From Thalassospira lucentensis (GTDB taxonomy: Bacteria > Pseudomonadota > Alphaproteobacteria > Rhodospirillales > Thalassospiraceae): a DNA stretch of 64,000 nucleotides. The position numbers and the translations under genes were made by a program. The notes below the pieces were generated by a model. The model worked only from the letters and a program-made list of their open reading frames with translations, had not been told where the DNA came from and ran no database searches. Of this stretch, positions 46,932 to 56,051 are shown piece after piece (the first letter of the stretch is position 1; each line of letters begins with the position of its first letter). The stretch lies in contig NZ_JAATOV010000001.1 in assembly GCF_011806425.1 (NCBI RefSeq), positions 62,001-126,000 on the forward strand, written 5' to 3'.

Positions 46932-48371
46932 TTACGCCGCCTTGGCCGCCAAACTGCTGTGATCACCATCCGAAATGCGGATAATGTGATCGGCAATATG
47001 TTCGGCCAAATCCGGATCATGGGTGACCAAAAGCAACGCAAGCCCGCGATCGCGAACCTGCGCACACAAAAGATCAATGACACGCTTTTGACTAACCGGA
47101 TCAAGGCGCGAGGTTGCCTCGTCCGCAAAGAGCATCACCGGATCAAGCAGCAACGACCGGGCAATGGCAAAGCGTTGTAATTCGCCGCCGGAAATCGCAT
47201 CTGGCCGACGCGCCAGAAGACCCCGATCAAGCCCCAATTGATCGAGCATCGCGTTGATGCGCGCCCCATCAATGTTGTGCAATTTGCGAAGATCGGCAAA
47301 AGCACGTCCCAGTGTTTGCCCGGCGATAAACGCCGATGGCGGGTCTTGATAGATCTTTTGATATTTCATCGCGGGCAAATCATCGCCCCATGAAACATGC
47401 CCGGCATCCGGTTTGATGAGCTTAAGCAGGATATTTCCAAGGGTGCTTTTGCCACTGCCGCTTGGACCAAGGATGATCGTGACTTGGCCCTTGGCGATTG
47501 CGACATCGACATCTGAAAACAGGGTATTGCGGCCAAACGATTTGCCAATGCTGTCGGCGGCAACAACGATGTCATCCGACTTTTTGGCGCGTGCTGGCGT
47601 GCGGACCGGCCAGTTGGCGGGCAAAGCCGCCACCAGTTCGCGACTATAGTCATGCGAAGGATTGCGCAGCACCTGATCGGCCGTGCCAAGTTCAAGCAAA
47701 CGCCCCTTGCGCATCACCCCGACTGTCCCCCCGACCTTTTCGGCCAGTTCCAAGTCATGCGTAATCACCATCAAAGTCCGCCCCGCCGCGACTTCGCCAC
47801 GCAAGAGATCGGCAACCACATCACATAAGGCACGGTCGAGCCCCTTGGTCGGTTCATCTGCCAGCATGATCGGACTTTGCGCGGCATGGGCCATGGCAAT
47901 CGACACCCGCTGGGCCATGCCGCCCGACAATTCAAACGGATAGGCATCAAACGACCCGGCCAATCCAACAGAGGCAAGTTCGTCTGCCGCCATTTGATTG
48001 GCTTGTTTGCGGCCGATCCCCCGCAGATCGGTGTAAAGTTCGGCAACCTGCGCACCCACCCGCATGGTGGGATCAAGCGACAGCCACGGTTCTTGGGGCA
48101 ACAGGGCAAATTTACGCCCCCAAAGTTCGCGCCGTTGTTGCGGACTGAGGGGCAGAATGTCTGTGCCATCGAGCAGGATTTTCCCGTCGCACGACAGACT
48201 GTCTGGCAAGCTTCCCATGATGGCGTGCATCACAAGACTTTTGCCCGATCCGGTTTCGCCGATCAGGCAGATCGGGTTGGATGGACCACAGACCAGCGAC
48301 ACATCCGAGACCAAAACGGTATCATCGGCCGTGCGCACCGTCAGATTTTCGATACGAAGCTCATATGTCAT
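46932..48371 (-). CDS. ABC transporter with two fused ATP-binding domains (peptide/nickel/opine type)
   Basis: This 479-residue protein joins two DppD/DppF-like ATPases in one chain. The first has Walker A GETGSGKS (about 37-44) and signature LSGGMAQRV; the second has GPSGSGKST (about 303-311) and ISGGELQRF. It powers import by the two permeases encoded just upstream; it overlaps the dppC-like gene by one base (TGATG). It is the last gene of a four-gene minus-strand operon and faces petC. Domain order and length fit the fused type known from GsiA-like and opine importers. Confidence 0.9.
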   Translation of the reverse strand: MTYELRIENLTVRTADDTVLVSDVSLVCGPSNPICLIGETGSGKSLVMHAIMGSLPDSLSCDGKILLDGTDILPLSPQQRRELWGRKFALLPQEPWLSLDPTMRVGAQVAELYTDLRGIGRKQANQMAADELASVGLAGSFDAYPFELSGGMAQRVSIAMAHAAQSPIMLADEPTKGLDRALCDVVADLLRGEVAAGRTLMVITHDLELAEKVGGTVGVMRKGRLLELGTADQVLRNPSHDYSRELVAALPANWPVRTPARAKKSDDIVVAADSIGKSFGRNTLFSDVDVAIAKGQVTIILGPSGSGKSTLGNILLKLIKPDAGHVSWGDDLPAMKYQKIYQDPPSAFIAGQTLGRAFADLRKLHNIDGARINAMLDQLGLDRGLLARRPDAISGGELQRFAIARSLLLDPVMLFADEATSRLDPVSQKRVIDLLCAQVRDRGLALLLVTHDPDLAEHIADHIIRISDGDHSSLAAKAA

Positions 48372-49225
48372 CAGCTTTTCCTTCCGGCCATTAATTGCAG
48401 CCCCAGAACGAGAAGAAAGATCCCAATCGCAGGCATCAATATCTGCAAGGGGGCCTCGCTGTAATAGGGGACCAATTCAACAATCATTGCGCCGAGTTCC
48501 GGGGTTGGCGGACGCAAACCCACATGGATGGCACTAAGTGTGCTGACCGCAATGATTGCCGAGCCCATCGCAAAGGCAAACAGCGTTGCCATCGGGCCGG
48601 TCAAAGCCGGCACAATGATGCGTGTAAAAACATATAGCCGACTAAATCCAAGAAGACGGGTCGCCTCGACCGAGGGCGATGTGATGACACGCGCGGTTTC
48701 AATGCGGGCCACGCGGAAAAACTCGACCCACAGATACAGCGCCAAGCCGAGATAAAGCGGGCCAAATTCCCCCGGTGCAAAGGCCAGCAACAAAAGAACC
48801 AGCAGCAATCCGGGAAGGGCCAGAATAATGTCGGACAGGGCAACAAGGCCCCGTTCGACCATCCCGCCCCGGGCCGCGGCAATCACGCCAAGCAAAATAC
48901 CCGGTACTGCCGCACTGATTGCCGTGACAAATGCCATCGCAAAGGACAACTGAGCCCCATGCGCAAGGCGCGACACCATGGATCGGCCAAAATGATCCGT
49001 GCCGAGCAGATATCCATCAACACCCGGGCCAACCAAGACGGCATTATAATTTTGGTGCAGCGGATCGGTGGAAATGAAGACAGGCCCCAAAACCGCAAAC
49101 AGCAGCAAGCACACTAAAATAAATGCGCCGGTGATGCGCGCCGGTGTCCAAAAGACAGACCGCGATCCATCCATCATGTCCGCCGCCACATCGGTTGGAA
49201 GATTTGCGAACGATTTGGTTTTCAT
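48371..49225 (-). CDS. ABC transporter permease, DppC type
   Basis: This 284-residue membrane protein has about six spans, the N-terminal first span typical of DppC/NikC proteins, the GTDHFGRSMVSRLAHGAQLS segment near residues 76-95, and the cytoplasmic EAA loop EATRLLGFSRLYVFTRIIVPAL. Its ATG overlaps the stop of the DppB-type gene by four bases, so translation is probably coupled. Confidence 0.9.
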   Translation of the reverse strand: MKTKSFANLPTDVAADMMDGSRSVFWTPARITGAFILVCLLLFAVLGPVFISTDPLHQNYNAVLVGPGVDGYLLGTDHFGRSMVSRLAHGAQLSFAMAFVTAISAAVPGILLGVIAAARGGMVERGLVALSDIILALPGLLLVLLLLAFAPGEFGPLYLGLALYLWVEFFRVARIETARVITSPSVEATRLLGFSRLYVFTRIIVPALTGPMATLFAFAMGSAIIAVSTLSAIHVGLRPPTPELGAMIVELVPYYSEAPLQILMPAIGIFLLVLGLQLMAGRKS

Positions 49226-50178
49226 GACGGCATCCTCCGCAAACGGGGATCAAGCCGCAGGCAAGCAAGATCGATCAGACTGTTTAACAAAACAAACAGT
49301 CCGCCCATCGCAAGTGCGGTGCCCTGAACCATCGGCACATCACGGGCGATCACCGCATGTACAAGCGCATGGCCAATCCCCGGAAAGGCAAAGATCGATT
49401 CAACAACGACCACGCCTTCGACCAGATAGACCATCTGCAAACCGAGATATGTGACAACCGGCAAGGACGCATTTCGCAAGCCATGACGACGCACCACGGT
49501 TGGATCGGAAAGCCCCTTGTAGCGGGCATGGGTGAAATACGGCGCCTGGGAGACCTGTGCCATGGCGTCACGCATCACGCGCGATGACATGGCCGCCAGC
49601 CCCAACGCCAAGGTCACGGACGGCAGGACCAGATTCTGCCAACCGCCAAATCCGGCGGTCGGGAACCAGCGCAGCGTCACGCCAAAAATCACCATGAACA
49701 GAACCGCCAGAACAAATGGCGGCACGGCGCGAAAGGCGATTGAAAGAACCAAGGTAACGCGGTCAAAAACCGATCCGGGGAAAAGCCCGGCAATCGCACC
49801 AATGGTTGGTCCAATGATCAACGCGAGGACAAAGGCAATCGCAGCCAGCCACAATGTATAGCCAAGCTGTAGCGCGATTTCATCGACGACCGGCGCACCC
49901 GACACAAGCGAATGGCCAAGATCAAACCGTAAAAGATCGCCCATCCAACTGGCGAAACGTACCAGCAACGGCCGATCAAGCCCCAGTTCCACGCGCACCA
50001 TGTCAGAAAGGGCGTTGTCCATCATATCGGGCCCATACCGCCCAGCCGCAATCCGCAAGGCCGGATCACCGGGCAGGAAATACATCAGCGCGAAGCTGAG
50101 TGTTCCGACAATCAAAACGACTGCTACAAGCTGTAGCAGTCGCGTGAGGAGAAGTCCCTGTAGAGACCGTGTCGTCAT
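49222..50178 (-). CDS. ABC transporter permease, DppB type
   Basis: This 318-residue permease has about six spans, the typical N-terminal LLQLVAVVLIVGTLSFALMYFLPGDP and the EAA-like ARYKGLSDPTVVRRHGLRNA loop. A GTG at 50187 is possible, but the ATG at 50178 overlaps the binding-protein stop as ATGA and is the likelier start. Confidence 0.9.
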   Translation of the reverse strand: MTTRSLQGLLLTRLLQLVAVVLIVGTLSFALMYFLPGDPALRIAAGRYGPDMMDNALSDMVRVELGLDRPLLVRFASWMGDLLRFDLGHSLVSGAPVVDEIALQLGYTLWLAAIAFVLALIIGPTIGAIAGLFPGSVFDRVTLVLSIAFRAVPPFVLAVLFMVIFGVTLRWFPTAGFGGWQNLVLPSVTLALGLAAMSSRVMRDAMAQVSQAPYFTHARYKGLSDPTVVRRHGLRNASLPVVTYLGLQMVYLVEGVVVVESIFAFPGIGHALVHAVIARDVPMVQGTALAMGGLFVLLNSLIDLACLRLDPRLRRMPS

Positions 50179-51722
50179 GGTGCCCACCGCATATCTGCCA
50201 GATGGTAATTCTGCTCATACGGGTCGACATAGACATTTTCGAGCTTTGCGGTCGATGCGACGGCAAGTTCGCTCCAGACGACGGGAATAGTTGGCAGATC
50301 ATTTTGCAAGATCGCAGCCAGCTTTTCCTGAATCGCAACGCGTGCAATCGGGTCCGCCGTGCTTTTCAGATCGGCAACCAGATCGAACGCCTCGGTGTTG
50401 GACCAATTCATTGACCCCCAATCGGCACCGCCGGGGCCATAATCGGCAATCACGGTCGCGGCGGGATCCGGCACCTGCGAGAAACTGCGGGTTAACAACG
50501 CCAGATCAAGGGTCCCGTCAGCGTGGCCTGCGGGGATTTCGGTGTAACTGCCGACCGAAATGTTCACCGCAATCCCGACATCGCGAAGCTGCGATTGAAG
50601 TGCGGTTGCGAGCAACGGCAAATCAGGGCGGCTTGCATAGGTGCGCAGCGTAACTTCGAACCGTTTCCCATCGTTTTCCAAGACGCCATCGGCCCCCGGT
50701 TTCCAACCAGCATCGGCCAACAATTTGCGCGCCGCATCCGGGTTATATTCCAGCGGTGCAATCTCATCCGTGCTCCAGCCCGGGATTGATGGCGGGAACA
50801 ACTTGGTTGCGGCAAGATCGCGGTTGCGCATGACGACCGCCGATAGGGCTTCGCGGTTAATCGCCATACTGAGCGCTTTGCGTTCGGTGACCTCGTCAAA
50901 GAACGGCTTTGCCAGATTGAGCTTAAGCATCCGCGTGCGCGGTACTGTGGCGATGGTGACGTTGACATCGGGGTTGTTTTTAAGCTGGGTCACCGAAACG
51001 GGCAGCAGCGAAATCGCAAGATCGGCATCCCCGCTTTGGACCATCATGGTTCTGGTTTCGCCGCGCCCAATCGCCAGATAATTGATCTTTTCAATATGGG
51101 CATGACCATTCCACCACTGATCAAATGCAGAAAGCTCAACATGGAGGGGCGGCGTTACTGTATCGACCTTATAGGCACCTGTGCCAATGATGCTGGTGAC
51201 TTCACCATTTTCATCAAATGAAGACGGGGCCAGAATGACCGTGCTGTAATGAGACAGAAAAGCCGGCAGCATGGCAAAGGGGGACGACAGTGTGACGACA
51301 ACGCCATTGTCCGTCGCAGCAATCTTGGTGATGGGCGCCTGATGGAGCACGCCGGGGCGCTCAAACGCGCGTTGCAGATCATCAGCAACAATTTGCGGTG
51401 TCATGGGTGTGCCGTCATGAAATACGACATCATCACGCAGGGTAAAGTGCCAGATCAGCCCGTCATTTTCCGTGCGACTTTCACTGGCCAGCATGGGGAC
51501 AAGTTTCCGGTCACGGTTAATCGTGAACAGCGTTTCCACAACTTGGGTCCGGCTAAAAATATAGCCCGATTTGGCAGGATCAAGACCGGCAATTTCATTG
51601 GGGCTTGTAACGTCAAGGACATCATCATTGGATGCTGCGATTGCGGACGGGACAAAAGGTCCGACCGCGCTGGCGGTTAAAAAGCCGGCAGCGGCAAGTA
51701 TCTGCGCAAGCGAGGCTCGCAT
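50175..51722 (-). CDS. ABC transporter substrate-binding protein, peptide/nickel/opine family 5
   Basis: This 515-residue receptor has a signal peptide (residues 1-29, ending PSAIA-ASN) and family 5 binding-protein features: DDVVFHDGTPMTPQIVADDLQRAFE, GTGAYKVD, and PFFDEVTERKALSMAINREAL. It is the first gene of the operon. The frame can be read from 52034 without a stop, but that extension runs through the repeated petC terminator; the ATG at 51722 has a ggag site and a signal peptide. The substrate is not evident. The Zur-like box suggests a zinc-linked ligand such as a metallophore (inference). Confidence 0.9.
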   Translation of the reverse strand: MRASLAQILAAAGFLTASAVGPFVPSAIAASNDDVLDVTSPNEIAGLDPAKSGYIFSRTQVVETLFTINRDRKLVPMLASESRTENDGLIWHFTLRDDVVFHDGTPMTPQIVADDLQRAFERPGVLHQAPITKIAATDNGVVVTLSSPFAMLPAFLSHYSTVILAPSSFDENGEVTSIIGTGAYKVDTVTPPLHVELSAFDQWWNGHAHIEKINYLAIGRGETRTMMVQSGDADLAISLLPVSVTQLKNNPDVNVTIATVPRTRMLKLNLAKPFFDEVTERKALSMAINREALSAVVMRNRDLAATKLFPPSIPGWSTDEIAPLEYNPDAARKLLADAGWKPGADGVLENDGKRFEVTLRTYASRPDLPLLATALQSQLRDVGIAVNISVGSYTEIPAGHADGTLDLALLTRSFSQVPDPAATVIADYGPGGADWGSMNWSNTEAFDLVADLKSTADPIARVAIQEKLAAILQNDLPTIPVVWSELAVASTAKLENVYVDPYEQNYHLADMRWAP

Positions 51723-51748
51723 AATTGATCGTCTCCATAATACGATTT

Positions 51749-51771
51749 GATATGATATAACATAACACTTC
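51749..51771 (-). promoter_or_regulatory. Zur-like operator overlapping the ABC operon promoter
   Basis: The plus-strand sequence GATATGATATAACATAAC (51749-51766) is an imperfect palindrome (7 of 9 positions in each arm). On the minus strand the 23-mer agrees at about 18 positions with the E. coli Zur consensus as I remember it. A possible promoter TTGAAG-17-TCAAAT overlaps it on the minus strand, 26 bases from the start codon. Zinc control is inferred from this match alone. Confidence 0.55.
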
Positions 51772-52152
51772 AAAGCGGTTCGGAGTTGAAAAGTCAATCT
51801 ATTTTGCGAGTGAATTGCAAAAACCGTTTCGGTAAAAACTGTGTCGCGCACCACATCGAACATTCCGTTCAATTGCGACGCACGGAAAATGAAACAGGCC
51901 ACCGAATTTCGGCAGCCTGTTTTTTTTGGGTATGTCGCGTGTCCGTGCCTTACGCACGCTTTCGGCGTCTTGCGCCGTGAACGATGATGGATCAGCCTGA
52001 TTAGACCTTTGGCCAGGCTGCATATTTTTCCCACACTTTAGAGACCATCCTTAAGCGGGGGAAAAAACAACCGATTATCCAAGCCCGAAACCCGGTGATT
52101 GCCGTTCAAGAGAAGCTTGGGCATTTGGGCACAACGTCCCCTGCCGGTGGTT
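51772..52152. other. Gap holding the second petC-terminator copy
   Basis: No gene is visible. It contains the repeat at 51885-51912 and the terminator-like structure up to 51927. Between 51930 and 52152 I see nothing else recognisable. Confidence 0.6.
51885..51912 (+). repeat. Direct repeat copy 2 (diverged petC end and terminator)
   Basis: The 28 bases match 46849-46876 exactly. The right arm of the hairpin differs by GTGG to GCAG, and eight T residues follow (51920-51927). Upstream similarity (about three quarters identity over 31 bases, then cgaacatt) corresponds to the last petC codons, so this looks like the tail of a second petC gene. Confidence 0.8.
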
Positions 52153-52734
52153 TTAGAAGGGGACATCGATCCCTTCAAACGGGTCCTCGCCGAATTTCTG
52201 CGCATACATCTGTGCAAAGACCTTCATATAGGCAAATTCATTTTCAGTCGGTTCGGGCTTCTCGGGCGCTTCGTAAGGGAGTCCAAACATTTCCGCATGC
52301 AATTCGCCGGATGTCGGACGATCGTCCGGGTCATAGGTAATGGCCTCAAAACTGGCACCAAAGCTTTCTTTAAGCATATCCCCGACCTGTTTGTTCACAA
52401 AGTCGTTGCGGGCGTCGCCATAGACGCCTTTTTCATCAGCCATGGCGTTCGCTTTAGCATAGGCAACACGGCACGGCCCACCAGGAATCCCGCTTGAGGT
52501 AAAGCCAGTATTGACACCGATGGTCCCGACCAGCTTACCGTTCAATCGGAAAGCGGTATGGATCGGCTGGGCGTTCTGCCATTCGATTTGGCTCATCTCG
52601 TCTTGTTCAAGCTTCTGGCGCAGAAAGTCCTTTTGCCTTGCCAACATGTCGTTAGCAACTTTGTCCGTCTTGTTGTTATGAACAGATCCCACACTGTCCT
52701 TTGACAGGGAATTTTTCAGCACATAGTCCATCAT
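52153..52734 (-). CDS. Conserved-looking protein of unknown function
   Basis: This 193-residue protein has no signal peptide or membrane segment, and I do not recognise its family. It has a charged N-terminal helix (NKTDKVANDMLARQKDFLRQKLEQDE), a short beta region with LNGKLVGTIGVNTGFTSSGIPGGP, and an acidic C-terminal helix. A gggggcgag site precedes tandem ATG codons. It lies just outside the repeat-bounded ABC operon and may belong to the same accessory block. A coding role is likely because the frame is long, has a good ribosome site and reads as a soluble protein. Confidence 0.6.
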   Translation of the reverse strand: MMDYVLKNSLSKDSVGSVHNNKTDKVANDMLARQKDFLRQKLEQDEMSQIEWQNAQPIHTAFRLNGKLVGTIGVNTGFTSSGIPGGPCRVAYAKANAMADEKGVYGDARNDFVNKQVGDMLKESFGASFEAITYDPDDRPTSGELHAEMFGLPYEAPEKPEPTENEFAYMKVFAQMYAQKFGEDPFEGIDVPF

Positions 52735-52846
52735 CTCGCCCCCGATATGTCATTAAAGCTGCAATTCCAGCTCGCAACTTACGTGCCAGTTGTATTTTGC
52801 AAGAACAGAAATGATGAGGGAAACCACGATTACAGGCACTCTTGCC

Positions 52847-53659
52847 TTAAGGGGTATCGCTTTGGTGGGCTGTATCCGGGGCGTGCTTTGCGTTTGGCTT
52901 TTGAAGTTCTTCGCGATGTTGGTGATTGCCATCGGCGGGGCGCATGGGCGGGACCGCAACCGGCATGTGGACTAGGCGGCGTTTGCGCGATGGGGTGCCG
53001 GTGCTGGCATAGAGTTGTTTGCCCGCTTCGACGATGGACACCCCTGCAAAGGCCTTAAACAAGCGTGATCCGATATTTTCAAACACCTGCGACCAGCGCA
53101 GCAAGAAGCGGCGATGCGTTGGCGGCATGAACAGCGCGCGGCTGTGTTGGACCGGCAAAAACATGTTTTCGCGCATCAGGTTTTGCAATTGCGAGACACT
53201 GTGGGGATGGCCAAAGCCAAAGGGGGTGTTTTCCGACCAGCTCCAAAGGGAGCTTCGGTTTGGGGTGACCACCACAATCCGTCCATTAGGGGTGAGAACC
53301 CGCCAGCATTCACGCATCAAACGGCGCATGGAATCGGAATGTTCGACCAGATGCACCACCAAAATGCGATCGACCGAGCTATCGGGCAGTGGCAGCATGG
53401 TTTCTTCGGTCAGGGCCACACGGTTGGCTTCGCCGGCGGGCCAATGCACACAGCCCTGTTGGGCGGGCATAAAGGACATCACGCGCTCGGCTTCGCCAAT
53501 GAACGGGCGCAAATAGGGTGTCGCATAGCCAAAGCCCAGCACGCGCAAGCCGCGCACATCCGACCACATCAGACGCAAACGCCGACGGATCAGACGCCGG
53601 GCGGCCTGGCCTAGCGTACTGGCATAAAAACGGTGAAGATCAACGACATCCTGACGCAT
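52847..53659 (-). CDS. Class I SAM-dependent methyltransferase
   Basis: This 270-residue protein has a methyltransferase-11-like domain: LRVLGFGYATPYLRPFIGEAERV for SAM binding, SSVDRILVVHLVEHSDSMRRLMRECWRVLTPNGRIVVVTPNRSS at the centre, and a C-terminal amphipathic stretch. The target is unknown. The last 35 residues (from PPMRPADG) look disordered. It is divergent from gloB with 227 bases between them, an arrangement common in alphaproteobacteria. Confidence 0.85.
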   Translation of the reverse strand: MRQDVVDLHRFYASTLGQAARRLIRRRLRLMWSDVRGLRVLGFGYATPYLRPFIGEAERVMSFMPAQQGCVHWPAGEANRVALTEETMLPLPDSSVDRILVVHLVEHSDSMRRLMRECWRVLTPNGRIVVVTPNRSSLWSWSENTPFGFGHPHSVSQLQNLMRENMFLPVQHSRALFMPPTHRRFLLRWSQVFENIGSRLFKAFAGVSIVEAGKQLYASTGTPSRKRRLVHMPVAVPPMRPADGNHQHREELQKPNAKHAPDTAHQSDTP

Positions 53660-53886
53660 GATTAACCCTAAGGTTCCTTCGCATCTACATAAGTTAGTGG
53701 CTGTTTAGATATTTGCCACAGCGGAACCGAACAGGACCCTAGCACCCAATGAGGGGTTGCGGAAATATCTTTGAAACGCGCACGAACATAGAATGTCAGA
53801 AAGTTTGCCGGTTGGGTGATTGTTTCAAGACAGGTGATGCTGATAATGTGGGGCACATCACATCATCATTTTATTGAGGTCCCCTT

Positions 53887-54657
53887 ATGGCTGCGGGCGA
53901 AGTTATCGTTATTCCGTGTCTTTCAGACAATTACACCTATCTGGTGCGCTGCCACCGCAGCGAGATGACCGCGATCATTGATCCGGGCGAAGCCGCCCCG
54001 GTGATTGCCGCGTTGAAAGAGCGTGAATGGCAGCTTGATCTTGTCATCAACACCCACCACCACAATGACCACATTGCGGGCAATGGCGAGCTGATTGAAA
54101 AATACGGCGCGAAATTGTTGGGCCCGACGGCAGAAAAAGACCGCATTCCCAACATGGATGAAACCGTTGCCGAGGGTGATCAGGTTTTGGTCGGCGAGCT
54201 GCAAGGCCGCGTGTTTGACGTACCGGGCCATACATCGGGACATATCGCGTTTTATTTCCCGGCAATCACCGCACTGTTTTCGGGCGATAGCCTGTTTGCG
54301 CTGGGCTGCGGCCGGTTGTTTGAAGGTACGCCGGAACAGATGTGGCAGTCCTTGCAAAAATTCCGCAATCTTCCTGACAGCACGCAGGTCTATTGCGGGC
54401 ATGAATATACCCAGGCAAACGCCAAATTTGCCAAAACGATCGAGCCCGATAACCCGATCCTTGCGGCACGCTGTCAGGATATTGACGGGTTGCGCGCCCG
54501 CAACATCCCGACCATCCCATCGCGCATTGATGTCGAACTGGCAACCAACCCGTTCTTGCGCGCCGATCAGCCATCGGTCGCGGCCGCACTGGGTATGGAG
54601 GGGTCGACCCCGACCGAGATTTTTACGGAAATCCGCAAGCGCAAAGATAATTTCTGA
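53887..54657 (+). CDS. gloB: Hydroxyacylglutathione hydrolase (glyoxalase II)
   Basis: GloB hydrolyses S-lactoylglutathione to lactate and glutathione, the second step of methylglyoxal detoxification. The 256-residue metallo-beta-lactamase-fold protein has the metal motif THHHNDH, GHTSGHIAFYF, and GDSLFALGCGRLFEGTPEQMW, plus CGHEYTQAN and the C-terminal helical glyoxalase II domain. It starts with SDNYTYLV, as is usual. A terminator follows. Confidence 0.96.
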   Translation: MAAGEVIVIPCLSDNYTYLVRCHRSEMTAIIDPGEAAPVIAALKEREWQLDLVINTHHHNDHIAGNGELIEKYGAKLLGPTAEKDRIPNMDETVAEGDQVLVGELQGRVFDVPGHTSGHIAFYFPAITALFSGDSLFALGCGRLFEGTPEQMWQSLQKFRNLPDSTQVYCGHEYTQANAKFAKTIEPDNPILAARCQDIDGLRARNIPTIPSRIDVELATNPFLRADQPSVAAALGMEGSTPTEIFTEIRKRKDNF

Positions 54658-54686
54658 TCTGATGGCGTTGGGCGGCGAACAGCTTT

Positions 54687-54723
54687 CGATGCGGGCAGTT
54701 TTGGTTGCTCGCATCGTCCTTTT
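54687..54723 (+). terminator. Terminator of gloB
   Basis: An 11-bp stem with one G-T pair (CGATGCGGGCA/TGCTCGCATCG) is followed by TCCTTTT. It lies between gloB and the converging frcR gene. Confidence 0.75.
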
Positions 54724-54752
54724 CACATCGCCCTATTCAGATCTTGCTTGGC

Positions 54753-56000
54753 CTATTGCATCTGCTTAAACAGCACGTTCTGATCAAGCAGATAGCGCGA
54801 GAATAAAGGAAGGCTTGCCGCACCGATGGCGCGTGCGGCACCGCCGACCTGGCCTTGTTCGATGCGCGGGCGCGCGATGCCCTGTAGATCAAGGTCGGAT
54901 ATAGCCCCCCGGGTGGCATCGACAATGCGCGCGCAGATATCGCGCGGAAATGCGCCGTCGACAATCACCGTTTCAAAATCAATCACCGAGCAGACCGAGG
55001 TAATGGCAATCGCCAAACTGCGTGCGGTGTGATTGATCCAGATATCCAGCGTATCGCCAAGTTGCCCCCACGCGGCTGGATCGCGCCACAGCATGGCCGG
55101 ATCACGGCCATCGCGGGTTAGCATTTCTTCAAGCACGAAAATTGATGCCTGATCGATCAGCTGGCTGGGATGACCGGTGCGCGATGAAACCGGCATGGAG
55201 CCAAACGCCCCGGCATTGCCCGTTCGCCCGGCATAAAGTGCTTGGTTCAGAACGACCCCGCCGCCAATGAACGAGCCAATAAAGAAATAGGCAAAATCGG
55301 AATAGTTCGGGCCAAGGCCAAACACCAGTTCAGCGCCACACGCCGCCGTCGCGTCGTTTTGTTGAAACACCGGAAACGGCACGATGGCCCCGATGGTGTC
55401 GATCAGATCGACTTCGCGCCAGGCATTAAGATCATCAATCGGCGCACCGACTTCTTCGCCCCAATTCCAAAGTTCGAACGGGGCGGCAATCCCGATGCCA
55501 GCGATTCGGGCCTGCTGGGCGGCCGTGAGGCTTGCGGTGATTTGATCAACCGAGTTGCGGACAAATTGGCGGATACTGTCGGGGGTGGGATAGCGATAAG
55601 CTTGGGTCAGGGTGCCGCGAACGTTGCCGACAAAATCAAGCAGGATCAGTTCTGCACTGCGTCGTCCGATCTTAAGACCAAAGGAATAAACCCCATCGGG
55701 ATTAAGGGCCATGGGGACTTTGGGTTTGCCGACTTTGCCGCGCACAGGATCGCCACGCATCAAAAGCCCGTCTTTTTCAAGGCCGCGCATAATCACCGAA
55801 ACGGTTTGCGCCGACAGCCCCGAAAGCCTTGCAATTTCGGCCTTTGACAGGCCCGCATTGCGGCGCACCAGCGATAAAACCAGCCGTTCGTTATAGGCGC
55901 GCACACGCAATTGATTGGCACCCCCGCCCGGATGCAGCGGGCGCGTTGCGGGGTCATCGGCCCCGGTTTGATCAGGGTTTTGTGTTGGTGACACTGTCAT
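54753..56000 (-). CDS. frcR: ROK family transcriptional regulator of fructose transport (FrcR-like)
   Basis: This 415-residue repressor has an N-terminal winged helix (about 40-90, RNAGLSKAEIARLSGLSAQTVSVIMRGLEKDGLL) and a ROK sugar-kinase-like domain (FGLKIGRRSAELILLD, then GSFIGGGVVLNQALYAG). ROK repressors respond to sugars. It is divergent from frcB, as in Sinorhizobium meliloti, where frcR precedes frcBCAK. The frame opens at 56036, but the ATG at 56000 has a ggggagg site. A 12-5-12 palindrome lies 52 bases upstream. Confidence 0.87.
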   Translation of the reverse strand: MTVSPTQNPDQTGADDPATRPLHPGGGANQLRVRAYNERLVLSLVRRNAGLSKAEIARLSGLSAQTVSVIMRGLEKDGLLMRGDPVRGKVGKPKVPMALNPDGVYSFGLKIGRRSAELILLDFVGNVRGTLTQAYRYPTPDSIRQFVRNSVDQITASLTAAQQARIAGIGIAAPFELWNWGEEVGAPIDDLNAWREVDLIDTIGAIVPFPVFQQNDATAACGAELVFGLGPNYSDFAYFFIGSFIGGGVVLNQALYAGRTGNAGAFGSMPVSSRTGHPSQLIDQASIFVLEEMLTRDGRDPAMLWRDPAAWGQLGDTLDIWINHTARSLAIAITSVCSVIDFETVIVDGAFPRDICARIVDATRGAISDLDLQGIARPRIEQGQVGGAARAIGAASLPLFSRYLLDQNVLFKQMQ

Positions 56001-56051
56001 GCGTTCCTCCCCGAGCTTTGATGCCCGATTGGACAAAAGAGTGACAGGATT

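Noticed and set aside
51723-52034. N-terminal extension of the ABC binding protein frame
   Set aside because: The extension crosses the repeated petC terminator and the Zur-like box; a signal peptide and ribosome site support the start at 51722.
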